NCBI GenBank assembly: GCA_964528845.1
Contig: CAZGVE010000001.1
Coordinates: forward strand, 130,302-194,301
Length of the DNA stretch: 64,000 nt
Reading direction: 5' to 3'
Source: FEN-1191 sp964528845
GTDB taxonomy: Bacteria > Pseudomonadota > Gammaproteobacteria > Steroidobacterales > Steroidobacteraceae
The notes under the pieces are model-generated. The model was not told the origin of the DNA. It did not search any database and saw nothing but the letters and a program-made list of their open reading frames with translations. A program made the position numbers and the translations under genes. Position 1 is the stretch's first letter. Each line of letters starts with the position of its first letter. Positions 25,849 to 34,710 of the stretch are shown in pieces.

Positions 25849-27407
25849 TTAGCGTGGCCGCTTCACGGGCCGCTGCCAGTCATCGATCGTGACCTGGCGC
25901 GAGCGCGCCAGCGTCAGCTTGCCCGCGGGCGCGTCACTGGTAATGGTCGAACCAGCACCGATCGTCGCGCCGGCGCCTATCTTGAGTGGCGCCACCAGCA
26001 TCGCTCCTGAGCCGATGAAGGCGGCGTCGCCGATCTGCGTTATCCACTTGTTGGCGCCGTCGTAGTTGCAGGTGATGGTGCCGGCGCCGACATTGACACC
26101 GGAGCCGACCCGCGAGTCGCCCACATAGCTCAGATGGTTGATCTTGCTGCCCTCGCCGATCTCGCTATTCTTGACCTCGACGAAATTGCCGAGATGAACG
26201 CCGCGGGCGAGCTGCGCCTGCGGGCGCAGACGCGAGAACGGACCGATCTCGCAGGCCGCTCCAATCTGGGAATGCTGGACCACGCAGTTCGCGTGCAGCA
26301 CCGTGCNNNNNNNNNNNNNNNNNNNNNNNNNNNNNNNNNNNNNNNNNNNNNNNNNNNNNNNNNNNNNNNNNNNNNNNNNNNNNNNNNNNNNNNNNNNNNN
26401 NNNNNNCAGGCCGCTCCAATCTGGGAATGCTGGACCACGCAGTTCGCGTGCAGCACCGTGCCCTCCCCGATGCTGCAGTGACTGAGCACGCAGTTGGGTC
26501 CCACCCGCACGCCATCCGCGAGGTGCACGGGACCATCGATAACGACGTTCACGTCCAGCAGGACGTCGCGCCCGGCCGTGATCGGTCCCCGCAGATCGAT
26601 CCGCGCCGGATCGATCAGGGTAACGCCCTGCGCCATCAACGCCTGCGCACGCCGGCGGCGGTACTCGGATTCTGCCGCCGCGAGCTGCTGCTTGTCGTTG
26701 ACGCCCAGCACCTCATTCGCGTCCGCCGCTTCCACGGTGACCACGCGCCGGCGACGCCGCACCGCCATTGCGACCAGATCAGTGAGATAGAATTCGCCAT
26801 GCGGTGCGCGCGGCTGCAGCCGGGGCAGGCACTCGCGCAGCAGTTCCGCTGGCGCGAGCAGCACGCCGGTATTGATCTCATCCAGCCGGCGTTCGCGCGC
26901 ACTGGCCTCACGCTCCTCGACGATCGCACGCAGCACGCCCCGCGGGCCGCGTACCAGCCGGCCGTACCCCGTCGGATCGGCGAGCCTTGCGGTGAGCAGC
27001 GCCAGCTCGCGCGGGCCAGCGTTCTCGAGCAACGGTCGTACGGTCTCGGCGCGCAGCAGCGGCACGTCGCCGTAGAGCACCAGCACCCGGTGCCCATCCG
27101 GGATGGCGGGCAATGCCTGCAGGACGGCGTGTCCGGTTCCGAGCTGTTCCGCCTGCAGGCACCAGTGGGCGCTGGCGGCGGAAAAATGCTCCTGCACGCG
27201 CTCGCCGCCATGGCCGTACACCACGTAAGTGGCTGCCGGTCCAAGCGCGGCGGCCAGCTCGAGCACATGCGCGAGCAGCGGCGTGCCGGCGAGCGGCTGC
27301 ATGACCTTGGGCAGGCCGGAGCGCATGCGCGTGCCCGCGCCGGCCGCGAGGATCACGACCGAAAGCGGTGCGGCCTCGTGATCAGGGTGGGCTGGTCGGC
27401 GCGGCAT
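25849..27407 (-). CDS. glmU: Bifunctional GlmU (GlcN-1-P acetyltransferase / UDP-GlcNAc pyrophosphorylase), interrupted by an assembly gap
   Basis: The N-terminal uridyltransferase (LSVVILAAGAGTRMRSGLPKVMQPLAG, start at ATG 27407) and the C-terminal left-handed beta-helix acetyltransferase (CEIGPFSRLRP, GNFVEVKNSEIGEGSKINHLSYVGDSRVG, TCNYDGANKWITQIGDAAFIGSG) are both present. A run of 100 N and a duplicated 55-base segment split them. Removing 155 bases (the N run plus one copy) rejoins QHSQIGAA with CEIGPF in frame and gives a protein of 467 residues, close to the E. coli length. The frame break is an assembly artefact, not a mutation. Confidence 0.95.
26252..26461. repeat. Duplicated 55-base contig ends flanking a gap in glmU
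   Basis: Bases 26252-26306 and 26407-26461 are identical over 55 bases. They flank exactly 100 N. The sequence is unique coding sequence of glmU, so the copy is an overlap between two contigs that was not merged. Confidence 0.95.
26307..26406. other. Assembly gap of 100 N (not a real insertion)
   Basis: Placeholder gap inside glmU. Because the flanks overlap by 55 bases and collapse restores the reading frame, the true missing sequence is probably zero. Confidence 0.95.
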
Positions 27408-27509
27408 CTGGAAATTGTAGCAGCTGGAACCCACCCGGCGGCGCGGGTCTCGCGCACACTTTGGGTCCAGGATGCACCCTGGGCGGCGCGCCGGGCGCCG
27501 CGAGCGGCC

Positions 27510-27929
27510 TCAACCCTTGATCTTGCGCAGGCGCTGGATCATGCGCAGCTGCGCGGCAGCGCGCGCCAGTTCGGCCAGCGCTTCGGCCTGGCTGATCCGG
27601 TCGCTGTTGCCGGCGAGCGCTTCCTCGGCGCGCTGCTGCGCGGCGAGTGCCGCGGCCTCGTCGAGGTCCCGGGCGCGCGCCGCGGTGTCGGCCAGTACCG
27701 TGACCTTCCTCGGCTGCACCTCCAGCGCACCGCCACCGACGTAGAACGACTGCTCTTCGCCTTCGGCAGGCTGCACGCGGACCTCGCCCGGCTTCAGCAG
27801 GGTCAGCAGCGGCGCGTGCCGCGGCGTGATGCCGAGATCGCCCTCCGAGCCCGGGAGAAACACCATGCGCGCCGGCCCGGAGAAGATCTCCCCTTCGGCG
27901 CTGACGATATCTAGCTGGATGGTCTCCAT
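27510..27929 (-). CDS. atpC: F1Fo ATP synthase subunit epsilon
   Basis: 139 residues from METIQLDIVSAEGEIFSGPARMVFLPGSEGDLGITPRHAPLLTLLKPGEV. The N-terminal beta-sandwich and the C-terminal helical hairpin (AQQRAEEALAGNSDRISQAEALAELARAAAQLR) are both complete. The ATG overlaps the atpD stop (TGATG); a GTG one codon upstream is less likely. Epsilon connects the catalytic head to the c-ring and can inhibit ATP hydrolysis. It is the last gene of the atp operon; the 102 bases between it and glmU are GC-rich without a clear intrinsic terminator. Confidence 0.97.
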   Translation of the reverse strand: METIQLDIVSAEGEIFSGPARMVFLPGSEGDLGITPRHAPLLTLLKPGEVRVQPAEGEEQSFYVGGGALEVQPRKVTVLADTAARARDLDEAAALAAQQRAEEALAGNSDRISQAEALAELARAAAQLRMIQRLRKIKG

Positions 27930-29347
27930 CACTTTAAGGAAGCCGCTTTCGCGACCGCCTCGTCAATGGTTCCGACCATGTAGAACGCCTGCTCTGGCAG
28001 CGCATCGAACTCGCCGGCGATGATGCCCTGGAAGCCACGTATGGTGTCCTTGAGCGGCACGATCTTGCCGTCCTGGCCGGTGAACACCTTGGCCACGTTG
28101 AACGGCTGCGACAGGAAGCGCTGGATCTTGCGCGCCCGGTACACCGTGAGCTTGTCGGTCTCGGACAGCTCGTCCATCCCGAGGATCGCGATGATGTCCT
28201 GCAGTTCCTTGTAGCGCTGCAGTACCGCCTGCACTCCGCGCGCGGTGTTGTAGTGCTCCTCGCCGACCACGAGCGGATCGAGCTGGCGCGAAGTCGAATC
28301 GAGCGGATCTACGGCCGGATAGATGCCGAGTGCGGCGATCTGGCGCGACAGCACCACGGTCGCGTCCAGATGCGCGAAGGTGGTGGCCGGCGAGGGATCG
28401 GTCAGGTCGTCGGCCGGCACGTACACCGCCTGGATGGAAGTGATCGAGCCGGTCTTGGTTGACGTGATGCGCTCCTGCAGCACCCCCATCTCCTCGGCCA
28501 GCGTCGGCTGGTAGCCCACCGCCGAAGGCATGCGGCCGAGCAGCGCCGATACCTCGGTGCCGGCAAGCGTGTAGCGGTAGATGTTGTCGACGAAGAACAG
28601 CACGTCGCGACCACGGCCGTTGGCCTGGCGTTCGTCGCGGAAGTACTCCGCCATCGTGAGGCCGGTCAGGGCGACGCGCAGGCGGTTGCCCGGCGGTTCG
28701 TTCATCTGGCCGTACACCATCGCGACCTTCGAGTTCTTGAGGTTGTCCAGGTCGATGACCCCGGACTCCGCCATCTCGTGATAGAAATCGTTGCCTTCGC
28801 GCGTACGTTCGCCCACGCCGGCGAATACCGACAGGCCCGAATACTGCTTCGCGATGTTGTTGATCAGTTCGAGCATGTTGACGGTCTTGCCCACGCCGGC
28901 ACCGCCGAACAGCCCGACCTTGCCACCCTTGGCGAACGGCACCAGCAGGTCGATGACCTTGATGCCGGTGACCAGCAGGTCCTGGCCGCCGGCCTGCTCG
29001 TCGTAATTCGGCGCCGGACGGTGGATCGACCAGTGGTCGGGTGTCACGATCGGCCCGCGGTTGTCCTGCGGTGCACCGAGCACGTCCATGATCCGGCCGA
29101 GTGTGCCTTCACCGACAGGTACCGTAATGGGCGCCCCGCTCGATTCGACCAGCAGCCCGCGCTTGAGCCCCTCTGAAATGCCCATCGCGATGGTTCGCAC
29201 GACCCCATCTCCGAGTTGCTGCTGCACCTCGAGCGTCAGATCGCGGTCCGTGAGCCTGAGGGCCTCGTAGATGCCGGGAATCTGGTCCCGTGGAAACTCC
29301 ACGTCGATGACCGCACCGATGATCTGCGTGATCTTGCCCGTTGCCAT
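27929..29347 (-). CDS. atpD: F1Fo ATP synthase subunit beta
   Basis: 472 residues. Walker A GGAGVGKT, the catalytic Glu region GERTREGNDFY, VALTGLTMAEYFRD, DNIYRYTLAGTEVSALLGRMPSAVGYQPTLAEEMG and the DELSEEDK-like DELSETDK are all canonical. This is the catalytic subunit of F1 that makes ATP from ADP and phosphate. It shares its stop with the atpC start and lies 52 bases after atpG. Confidence 0.98.
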   Translation of the reverse strand: MATGKITQIIGAVIDVEFPRDQIPGIYEALRLTDRDLTLEVQQQLGDGVVRTIAMGISEGLKRGLLVESSGAPITVPVGEGTLGRIMDVLGAPQDNRGPIVTPDHWSIHRPAPNYDEQAGGQDLLVTGIKVIDLLVPFAKGGKVGLFGGAGVGKTVNMLELINNIAKQYSGLSVFAGVGERTREGNDFYHEMAESGVIDLDNLKNSKVAMVYGQMNEPPGNRLRVALTGLTMAEYFRDERQANGRGRDVLFFVDNIYRYTLAGTEVSALLGRMPSAVGYQPTLAEEMGVLQERITSTKTGSITSIQAVYVPADDLTDPSPATTFAHLDATVVLSRQIAALGIYPAVDPLDSTSRQLDPLVVGEEHYNTARGVQAVLQRYKELQDIIAILGMDELSETDKLTVYRARKIQRFLSQPFNVAKVFTGQDGKIVPLKDTIRGFQGIIAGEFDALPEQAFYMVGTIDEAVAKAASLK

Positions 29348-29399
29348 ATTCGTTTGTCCTTAACGTCGCCGTCCGAAGCGGGCGGCACTCCCGATTGCC

Positions 29400-30266
29400 C
29401 TAAACCGCCGCGGCCCCGCCGACGATTTCCGCCAGCTCCTTGGTGATGGCCGCCTGCCGTGCCTTGTTGTAGACCAGCTGCAGTTCGCCGATCAGCTCGC
29501 CTGCGTTGTCCGATGCGCTCTTCATCGCCACCATGCGTGCCGCCATCTCCGAGGCGACGTTCTCGACGGCGCCCTGGTAGACCTGCGACTCGATGTAGCG
29601 CATGAGCAGGCCGTCGAGTATTTCGAGCGCACTGGGTTCATAGATGTAGTCCCAGTGGTCCTGCAGATCGCTCCGGTCGATCAGTTCCAGCGGCACCGGC
29701 ACCAGCTGCTGCACCTCCGGCTTCTGCGACATCGTGTTCACGAACTGCGCGTTCACGAGGAACAGCCGGTCCAGCCGGCCGGCGCGGTACGCGTCCAGCA
29801 TGACCTTGACGCTGCCGATCAGGTCGGCGATGTGCGGGCGGTCGCCCAGCGCCGTGACCGTCGCCATGATCGGCATGGAGAGGCGGCGAAAGAATGCGAC
29901 CCCCTTGGTGCCGATGAGGCAGAAGCTCACCGTGGCACCCTTCGCCTGCCAGCTGCGTGCCAGCAGCAACGCGCTCTTGAACACGTTGGCATTGAGTGCG
30001 CCGCACAGTCCGCGGTCGGTCGACACGACGACGATGCCGATCGCCCGGGTCTCGCGTTCGACCAGGAACGGGTGGCGGTAGTCGGGATTCGCGTCGTGCA
30101 GGTGGCCGATGACCTTGCGCATGCTGGCCGCGTACGGACGCGCCAGCCGCATGCGCTCCTGCGCGCGGCGCATCTTGCTGGCCGCTACCATCTCCATCGC
30201 CTTGGTGATCTTCTGCGTGCTCTTCACGCTCGAGATCTTGCTGCGGATTTCCTTGGTGCCAGGCAT
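29400..30266 (-). CDS. atpG: F1Fo ATP synthase subunit gamma
   Basis: 288 residues starting MPGTKEIRSKISSVKSTQKITKAMEMVAASKMRRAQ, the conserved N-terminal helix of the central stalk. STDRGLCGALNANVFK and the C-terminal helix ASEMAARMVAMKSASDNAGELIGELQLVYNKARQAAITKEL are typical. Gamma rotates within the alpha3beta3 head. The start is 5 bases after atpA. Confidence 0.98.
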   Translation of the reverse strand: MPGTKEIRSKISSVKSTQKITKAMEMVAASKMRRAQERMRLARPYAASMRKVIGHLHDANPDYRHPFLVERETRAIGIVVVSTDRGLCGALNANVFKSALLLARSWQAKGATVSFCLIGTKGVAFFRRLSMPIMATVTALGDRPHIADLIGSVKVMLDAYRAGRLDRLFLVNAQFVNTMSQKPEVQQLVPVPLELIDRSDLQDHWDYIYEPSALEILDGLLMRYIESQVYQGAVENVASEMAARMVAMKSASDNAGELIGELQLVYNKARQAAITKELAEIVGGAAAV

Positions 30267-30271
30267 GAGCG

Positions 30272-31810
30272 TCAGTACGCGCCAGTGGCGACGAAATCTT
30301 CGCAGATCCGCTTCAGCGTCGCCTCATGCACCTTGAGCACCGGGTTGGCGTTGATCGCGTCGATCGACGCACCATGACTGCCGCGCGCGAAGCCCTGCAG
30401 CGCCGCCTCGAACTCGACCACCTTGCCGAGCTCGATCTTGTCCATGTAGCCGTTGTTGACCGCATAGATCGACAGCGCCATCTCGGCCACCGACATCGGT
30501 GCATATTGCTTCTGCTTCATGACCTCGGTGACGCGCTGCCCGCGTTCGAGCTGCCGGCGGGTGGCCTCGTCAAGGTCGGAGGCGAACTGCGAGAACGCGG
30601 CCAGCTCGCGGAACTGCGCCAGCGCGAGCCGGATGCTGCCGCCGAGGCGCTTGATGATGTCGGTCTGCGCCGCTCCGCCGACGCGCGAGACCGAGATGCC
30701 GGCGTTCATCGCCGGGCGAATGCCGGCGTTGAACAGGTCGGTCTCCAGGAATATCTGCCCGTCGGTGATCGAGATCACGTTGGTGGGCACGAAGGCCGTC
30801 ACGTCGCCCGCCTGCGTCTCGATGATGGGCAGCCCGGTCAGTGAGCCCGTGCGGCCCTTGACCCGTCCCTTCGTCGCCTGCTCGACGTACTGCTCGTTGA
30901 CGCGCGCGGAGCGCTCCAGCAGTCGCGAGTGCAGGTAGAACACGTCGCCGGGAAACGCTTCGCGGCCCGGCGGACGCCGCAGCAGCAGCGAGATCTGGCG
31001 ATAGGCGACGGCCTGCTTGGACAGGTCGTCGTAGATGATCAGCGCATCCTCGCCGTTGTCCATGAAATACTCGCCCATCGTGACGCCCGAATAGGCGGAC
31101 AGGTACTGCATGGCGGGGGGAATGGAGGCCGAGGCTGCCACCACGATCGTGTGTGCGAGTGCATCGTGTTCCTCGAGCTTGCGCACCACGTTGGCGATCG
31201 AGGACTGCTTCTGTCCGATCGCGACGTAGATACATTTTATTCCCGAGGCCTTCTGATTGATGATCGTGTCGACGGCCAGCGCGGTCTTGCCGGTCTGGCG
31301 GTCGCCGATGATCAGCTCACGCTGTCCGCGACCGACCGGCACCATCGCATCCACGGCCTTGTAGCCGGTCTGCACCGGCTGGTTCACGGACTTGCGATAG
31401 ATCACGCCGGGCGCGACGCGCTCGATCGGCGCGGTGGCGATGGCGTTGATGGGCCCCTTGCCGTCGATCGGCCGCCCGAGCGCGTCGACCACGCGCCCCA
31501 GCAGCTGCGGTCCGACCGGCACCTCGAGGATGCGGCCGGTGGTCTTGACCGTCGCCCCCTCGCCGATGGACTTGTAGTCGCCGAGCACCACGGCCCCGAC
31601 CGAATCCTGCTCGAGGTTGAGCGCGAGGCCGAACAGGTTGCCCGGAAATTCGATCATCTCGCCATAGCACACGTCAGCGAGCCCGTGGATGCGGCAGATG
31701 CCGTCGGTCACCGACACCACGGTACCGACGTTGCGCGCTTCGGTGACGCCCTTGAAATTCTCGATCCGCTGCTTGATCAGATCGCTGATTTCGGTTGCCT
31801 TGATCGCCAT
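30272..31810 (-). CDS. atpA: F1Fo ATP synthase subunit alpha
   Basis: 512 residues from MAIKATEISDLIKQRIENF. Walker A GDRQTGKT, the catalytic arginine region PAMNAGISVSRVGGAAQTD, and LREAFPGD-like REAFPGDVFYLHSRLLERSA are present. The non-catalytic nucleotide-binding subunit alternates with beta in F1. The length and ends are canonical; an ATG at 31906 upstream is inside atpH coding sequence and is rejected. Confidence 0.98.
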   Translation of the reverse strand: MAIKATEISDLIKQRIENFKGVTEARNVGTVVSVTDGICRIHGLADVCYGEMIEFPGNLFGLALNLEQDSVGAVVLGDYKSIGEGATVKTTGRILEVPVGPQLLGRVVDALGRPIDGKGPINAIATAPIERVAPGVIYRKSVNQPVQTGYKAVDAMVPVGRGQRELIIGDRQTGKTALAVDTIINQKASGIKCIYVAIGQKQSSIANVVRKLEEHDALAHTIVVAASASIPPAMQYLSAYSGVTMGEYFMDNGEDALIIYDDLSKQAVAYRQISLLLRRPPGREAFPGDVFYLHSRLLERSARVNEQYVEQATKGRVKGRTGSLTGLPIIETQAGDVTAFVPTNVISITDGQIFLETDLFNAGIRPAMNAGISVSRVGGAAQTDIIKRLGGSIRLALAQFRELAAFSQFASDLDEATRRQLERGQRVTEVMKQKQYAPMSVAEMALSIYAVNNGYMDKIELGKVVEFEAALQGFARGSHGASIDAINANPVLKVHEATLKRICEDFVATGAY

Positions 31811-31832
31811 ATCTGTTGTCCTGTAACGGTCG

Positions 31833-32369
31833 TTAAGCGGTGAGCTCGTACGCGATCCGTTCGAGCCGGGAGCGCAGTGAGCCGTCGATGACCAGGTCCC
31901 CGGCACGCACCACGGCGCCGCCGAGCAGCTGCGGGTCGGTGGCGGACTGCACCCGCACCTGACGCTGCAGGCGGCGCTGGAGCGCGCCCGCGAGCGTCGC
32001 GAGCTCCCCGCTCTCGAGCGGTGTCGCGGTCGTCACCGTGACGTCGATGACGCCCTCGGCCTCGTCCTTGAACTGCTCGAACAGCGCGGAGATCTCCGGC
32101 AGGAAGGACAGGCGCCGGTTGTCGGCCAGGGTGCGCACGAAGTTGCGGCCGTGCTCGTCCAGCGACGCTCCGGCCAGATCGATCACCAGCTGCGCAAGCT
32201 CATCCGTGCTGACGGAAGGATTGCCCAGCAGCTCCTGGATCCGGCCGTCCTGGACCACCGCGGCTCCGGTGCGCAGCGCGTCCGACCAGGCCGGGAGCGT
32301 GCCGGCGCCGGACGCCTGCTGGAACGCTGCCTTGGCGTAGGGTCGTGCGATGGTGGTCTTCTCGGCCAT
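31833..32369 (-). CDS. atpH: F1Fo ATP synthase subunit delta
   Basis: 178 residues. The N-terminal six-helix part starts RPYAKAAFQQASGAG; the C-terminal signature LAGALQRRLQRQVRVQSATDPQLLGGAVVRAGDLVIDGSLRSRLERI is the standard delta/OSCP motif. It links the F1 head to the peripheral stalk. It sits 14 bases after atpF and 22 bases before atpA. Confidence 0.97.
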   Translation of the reverse strand: MAEKTTIARPYAKAAFQQASGAGTLPAWSDALRTGAAVVQDGRIQELLGNPSVSTDELAQLVIDLAGASLDEHGRNFVRTLADNRRLSFLPEISALFEQFKDEAEGVIDVTVTTATPLESGELATLAGALQRRLQRQVRVQSATDPQLLGGAVVRAGDLVIDGSLRSRLERIAYELTA

Positions 32370-32383
32370 GGGTCGCGCCCGTC

Positions 32384-32857
32384 CTAGATCTGGGTCGCGA
32401 GCTTGGAGAGCAGGTCGGCGTGCGTGCGCGGATCGATTTCGCGCTCGAGCACTTTCGAGGCCGCGCTGATCGCGATCTGTGCCACCTCGCGCCGCAGGCC
32501 TTCACGCGCCCTGGCGGTATCGAGTTCGATCTGCTGGGCTGCTGCTGCCACCAGCCGCTGGCCCTCGGCGCCGGCGCTCGCCTTGGCCTGCTCGATCAGA
32601 TCATTGGCACGGTGCTGTGCCTGGTCGATGATCACTCCGGCACGCTCGCGTGCCTCCCCGATCAGCGCCTCGGCCTTGACCTGCGCTTCGGCCAGCGACT
32701 GCTCGCCCTTGTCTGCCGCGGCCAGACCGAGCGCGATCTTGCGCTGCCGCTCCTCGATCGGACGCGCCAGCATTGGCACGACGACCTTGTAAATGAACCA
32801 GAGCAGAAAGAGCAGCACGATGAACTGCCCTATGAACGTCGCATTGATCGCGAGCAT
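32384..32857 (-). CDS. atpF: F1Fo ATP synthase subunit b
   Basis: 157 residues. One N-terminal membrane helix (ATFIGQFIVLLFLLWFIYKVV) is followed by a long charged helix (PIEERQRKIALGLAAADKGEQSLAEAQVKAEALIGEARERAGVIIDQAQ) that dimerises to form the peripheral stalk. The last part (VAQIAISAASKVLEREIDPRTHADLLSKL) contacts delta. It is in the normal place between atpE and atpH. Confidence 0.98.
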   Translation of the reverse strand: MLAINATFIGQFIVLLFLLWFIYKVVVPMLARPIEERQRKIALGLAAADKGEQSLAEAQVKAEALIGEARERAGVIIDQAQHRANDLIEQAKASAGAEGQRLVAAAAQQIELDTARAREGLRREVAQIAISAASKVLEREIDPRTHADLLSKLATQI

Positions 32858-32895
32858 CGTCCGGTCTCCCTATGGGGCGAACAGCACTACTTCGC

Positions 32896-33156
32896 TTAAT
32901 GCGATCCAAGCAGCGGATTGGCGTAAGCGAAGAACATCGCCAGACCGACGCCGATCAGGAACGCCGCATCGATCAGGCCCATCGCGAGGAACATCTTGGT
33001 CTGCAGCGTCGGTATCAGTTCCGGCTGGCGACCGCCCGCCTCGAGGAACTTGGAGGCCATGATGCCGATGCCGATACAGGCGCCAGCGGCGCCCAGGCCG
33101 ATGATCAGGCCGATCGCAATGGCGGTGTTGGCTTGAATGGTCGTAACTGCGTCCAT
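32896..33156 (-). CDS. atpE: F1Fo ATP synthase subunit c
   Basis: 86 residues with two hydrophobic helices (AIAIGLIIGLGAAGACIGIGIMASK and MFLAMGLIDAAFLIGVGLAMFFAYANP) joined by a polar loop (RQPELIPTLQ). The ion-binding carboxylate is Asp63 in GLIDAAFLI, as in proton-translocating c subunits; the sodium-binding Gln/Glu/Thr pattern is not obvious, so proton coupling is likely. It makes the rotating ring of Fo. Confidence 0.98.
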   Translation of the reverse strand: MDAVTTIQANTAIAIGLIIGLGAAGACIGIGIMASKFLEAGGRQPELIPTLQTKMFLAMGLIDAAFLIGVGLAMFFAYANPLLGSH

Positions 33157-33203
33157 AGGTTTAGCGTCTCCAGATCAAATTCAATGTGAGTGAACCCAAG
33201 TCC

Positions 33204-34022
33204 TCAGTGGTGCTCTTCGGCCATTGCGATGTACACGATGGGCAGCACCATGAAGATGAATGCCTGCAGCAGGACAATGAGGATGTGGAACACGGCCCAG
33301 CCGCTGCCGAGGAACACCTGCAGGGCAACCCGTGCCAGGCCGGTGGCCGAGAAGTGCGTGACGCCGAGCCCCAGCAGCGCGATGAGCATGAAGATCAGCT
33401 CGCCGGCGAACATGTTGCCGAACAACCGCATCGCCAGCGACACCGGCTTGGCGAGCAGTTCGATGGCGTTCAGTACCAGGTTCGGAATCCAGAGCAGCGG
33501 GTGGCCGCCGAACGGCGCACTGATCCACTCGTGCAGGTAGCCGCCGATGCCCTTGGAGCGCACGCCGGCGCCGATCACCAGCAGCAGAACCAGCACGGCC
33601 ATCGCCGCGGTACCGTTGATGTCGGCCGTCGGCAGGACGCGCCAGAACCCGGCGCCGAACGCGTGCGCCACAGCACCAGGCGCATCCAGCGGCAGCAGGT
33701 CCATCGTGTTCATCAACACGATCCAGGCGAACAGCGTGAAGGCGAGCGCGGTGAGGAACCTGCGGTTGCCGTGATAGATCGAAGCAACCTCCCCGTCGAC
33801 CCACTCATAGACCCATTCGATGAAGGCGGCCACACCTGTCGGGTGCACGTCGTTGCGCGCACGGCGCGCCGCCAGCACCAGGATCCACCCCACCAGCGCA
33901 GCAAGCCCCGCAGACATGACCAGGGTGTCGATGTGCCACGTCCAGAAGCCATGGCCCACCGTCAGGTGGGTCATGTGGTGATTCACGTATTCGCTCGGCG
34001 TCTCAGCCTGTCCGGCAGCCAT
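33204..34022 (-). CDS. atpB: F1Fo ATP synthase subunit a
   Basis: 272 residues. The start is MAAGQAETPSEYVNHHMTHLTVGHGFWTWHIDTL; the conserved essential arginine is in AMRLFGNMFAGELIFML. Several hydrophobic helices form the two proton half-channels. The end (AFIFMVLPIVYIAMAEEHH) is usual in gammaproteobacteria. It is 47 bases upstream of atpE and 23 bases after atpI. Confidence 0.98.
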   Translation of the reverse strand: MAAGQAETPSEYVNHHMTHLTVGHGFWTWHIDTLVMSAGLAALVGWILVLAARRARNDVHPTGVAAFIEWVYEWVDGEVASIYHGNRRFLTALAFTLFAWIVLMNTMDLLPLDAPGAVAHAFGAGFWRVLPTADINGTAAMAVLVLLLVIGAGVRSKGIGGYLHEWISAPFGGHPLLWIPNLVLNAIELLAKPVSLAMRLFGNMFAGELIFMLIALLGLGVTHFSATGLARVALQVFLGSGWAVFHILIVLLQAFIFMVLPIVYIAMAEEHH

Positions 34023-34045
34023 CTACTGCAATCCCGATCCGCACG

Positions 34046-34507
34046 TTAATGCGCACGCTGCCCAGCCGCGCGCGCGCCTTCCAATCCGCTTCCGCCATCC
34101 GCTGCCCGCATCAACGGCACCCAGGAAGCCACCAGTGCCGCGGCGTATCCGCACAGCAGCGCGGGCCACACCATGCGAGGCACACGAGCCGCCACCGCGA
34201 ACAGCGCGATCGTGGAGAGTACCTTGATGAACTCTCCGACCATCACGCGCTGCAGGGCCGCGCCTGCCGAATATTCCGGTACGGCAGCGCGGCTGCTCGC
34301 GTAAAGGGTGGTGACCCATGCGATGGCGCCACCGCCCAGCGCCGATAGCGCCGCCCGGCCGCCGCCCCAACCCAGGCTCACGGCGGCCACGCCGAGCGTT
34401 GCCAGCGCCTGAGCCCGAACGCAGGCCATGGCCAGCCGCCGCGCGTTGGGCAGGTCGATCGCGATCACTGCAGGTTCCGGTGATGGAACGAACGCCGCAT
34501 CACCCAT
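34046..34507 (-). CDS. atpI: ATP synthase subunit I (AtpI/AtpR-like)
   Basis: 153 residues with four hydrophobic segments (ALATLGVAAVSLGWGG, ALGGGAIAWVTTLYA, VLSTIALFAVAARV, LLCGYAAALVASWV). This small, poorly conserved membrane protein comes first in most proteobacterial atp operons, where it may help c-ring assembly. I chose ATG 34507; a GTG directly upstream is equally compatible. Position before atpB is the strongest evidence for the identity. Confidence 0.85.
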   Translation of the reverse strand: MGDAAFVPSPEPAVIAIDLPNARRLAMACVRAQALATLGVAAVSLGWGGGRAALSALGGGAIAWVTTLYASSRAAVPEYSAGAALQRVMVGEFIKVLSTIALFAVAARVPRMVWPALLCGYAAALVASWVPLMRAADGGSGLEGARAAGQRAH

Positions 34508-34622
34508 CACAGGACGGGCAGCGAGCAGCGGAGCTTGTGCCTAGATCGAGCCGCGCCTGCGTGAATTGCCATGAACTGGATGCCGACAGTCACGTGGGGT
34601 GGCCCGGTCAAAAAGCCGGCGG

Positions 34623-34651
34623 ATTATAGAGAGCCGCTGTCCGGCAGTCCA
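34623..34651 (-). promoter_or_regulatory. Predicted sigma-70 promoter of the atp operon
   Basis: On the reverse strand TGGACT (34651-34646) is followed by a 17-base spacer and a perfect TATAAT (34628-34623). It lies in the 203 bases between parB and atpI, about 115 bases upstream of the atpI start. The rest of that space shows only GC-rich sequence and no clear terminator for parB. Confidence 0.6.
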
Positions 34652-34710
34652 CAGGCCGCGGCACGCTCCCGGGCCGCATCCGGCTGCAGCTGCTGCGGGC
34701 CTGCAGGGGC

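Noticed and set aside
26040..26048. DnaA-box-like sequence TTATCCACT
   Set aside because: It is a single near-match inside glmU, with no cluster of boxes, no AT-rich region and no dnaA or dnaN nearby, so there is no support for an origin.
26130..26310. Frameshifted or pseudogenised glmU
   Set aside because: The frame change equals the 100 N plus the duplicated 55 bases; collapsing them gives an intact gene.
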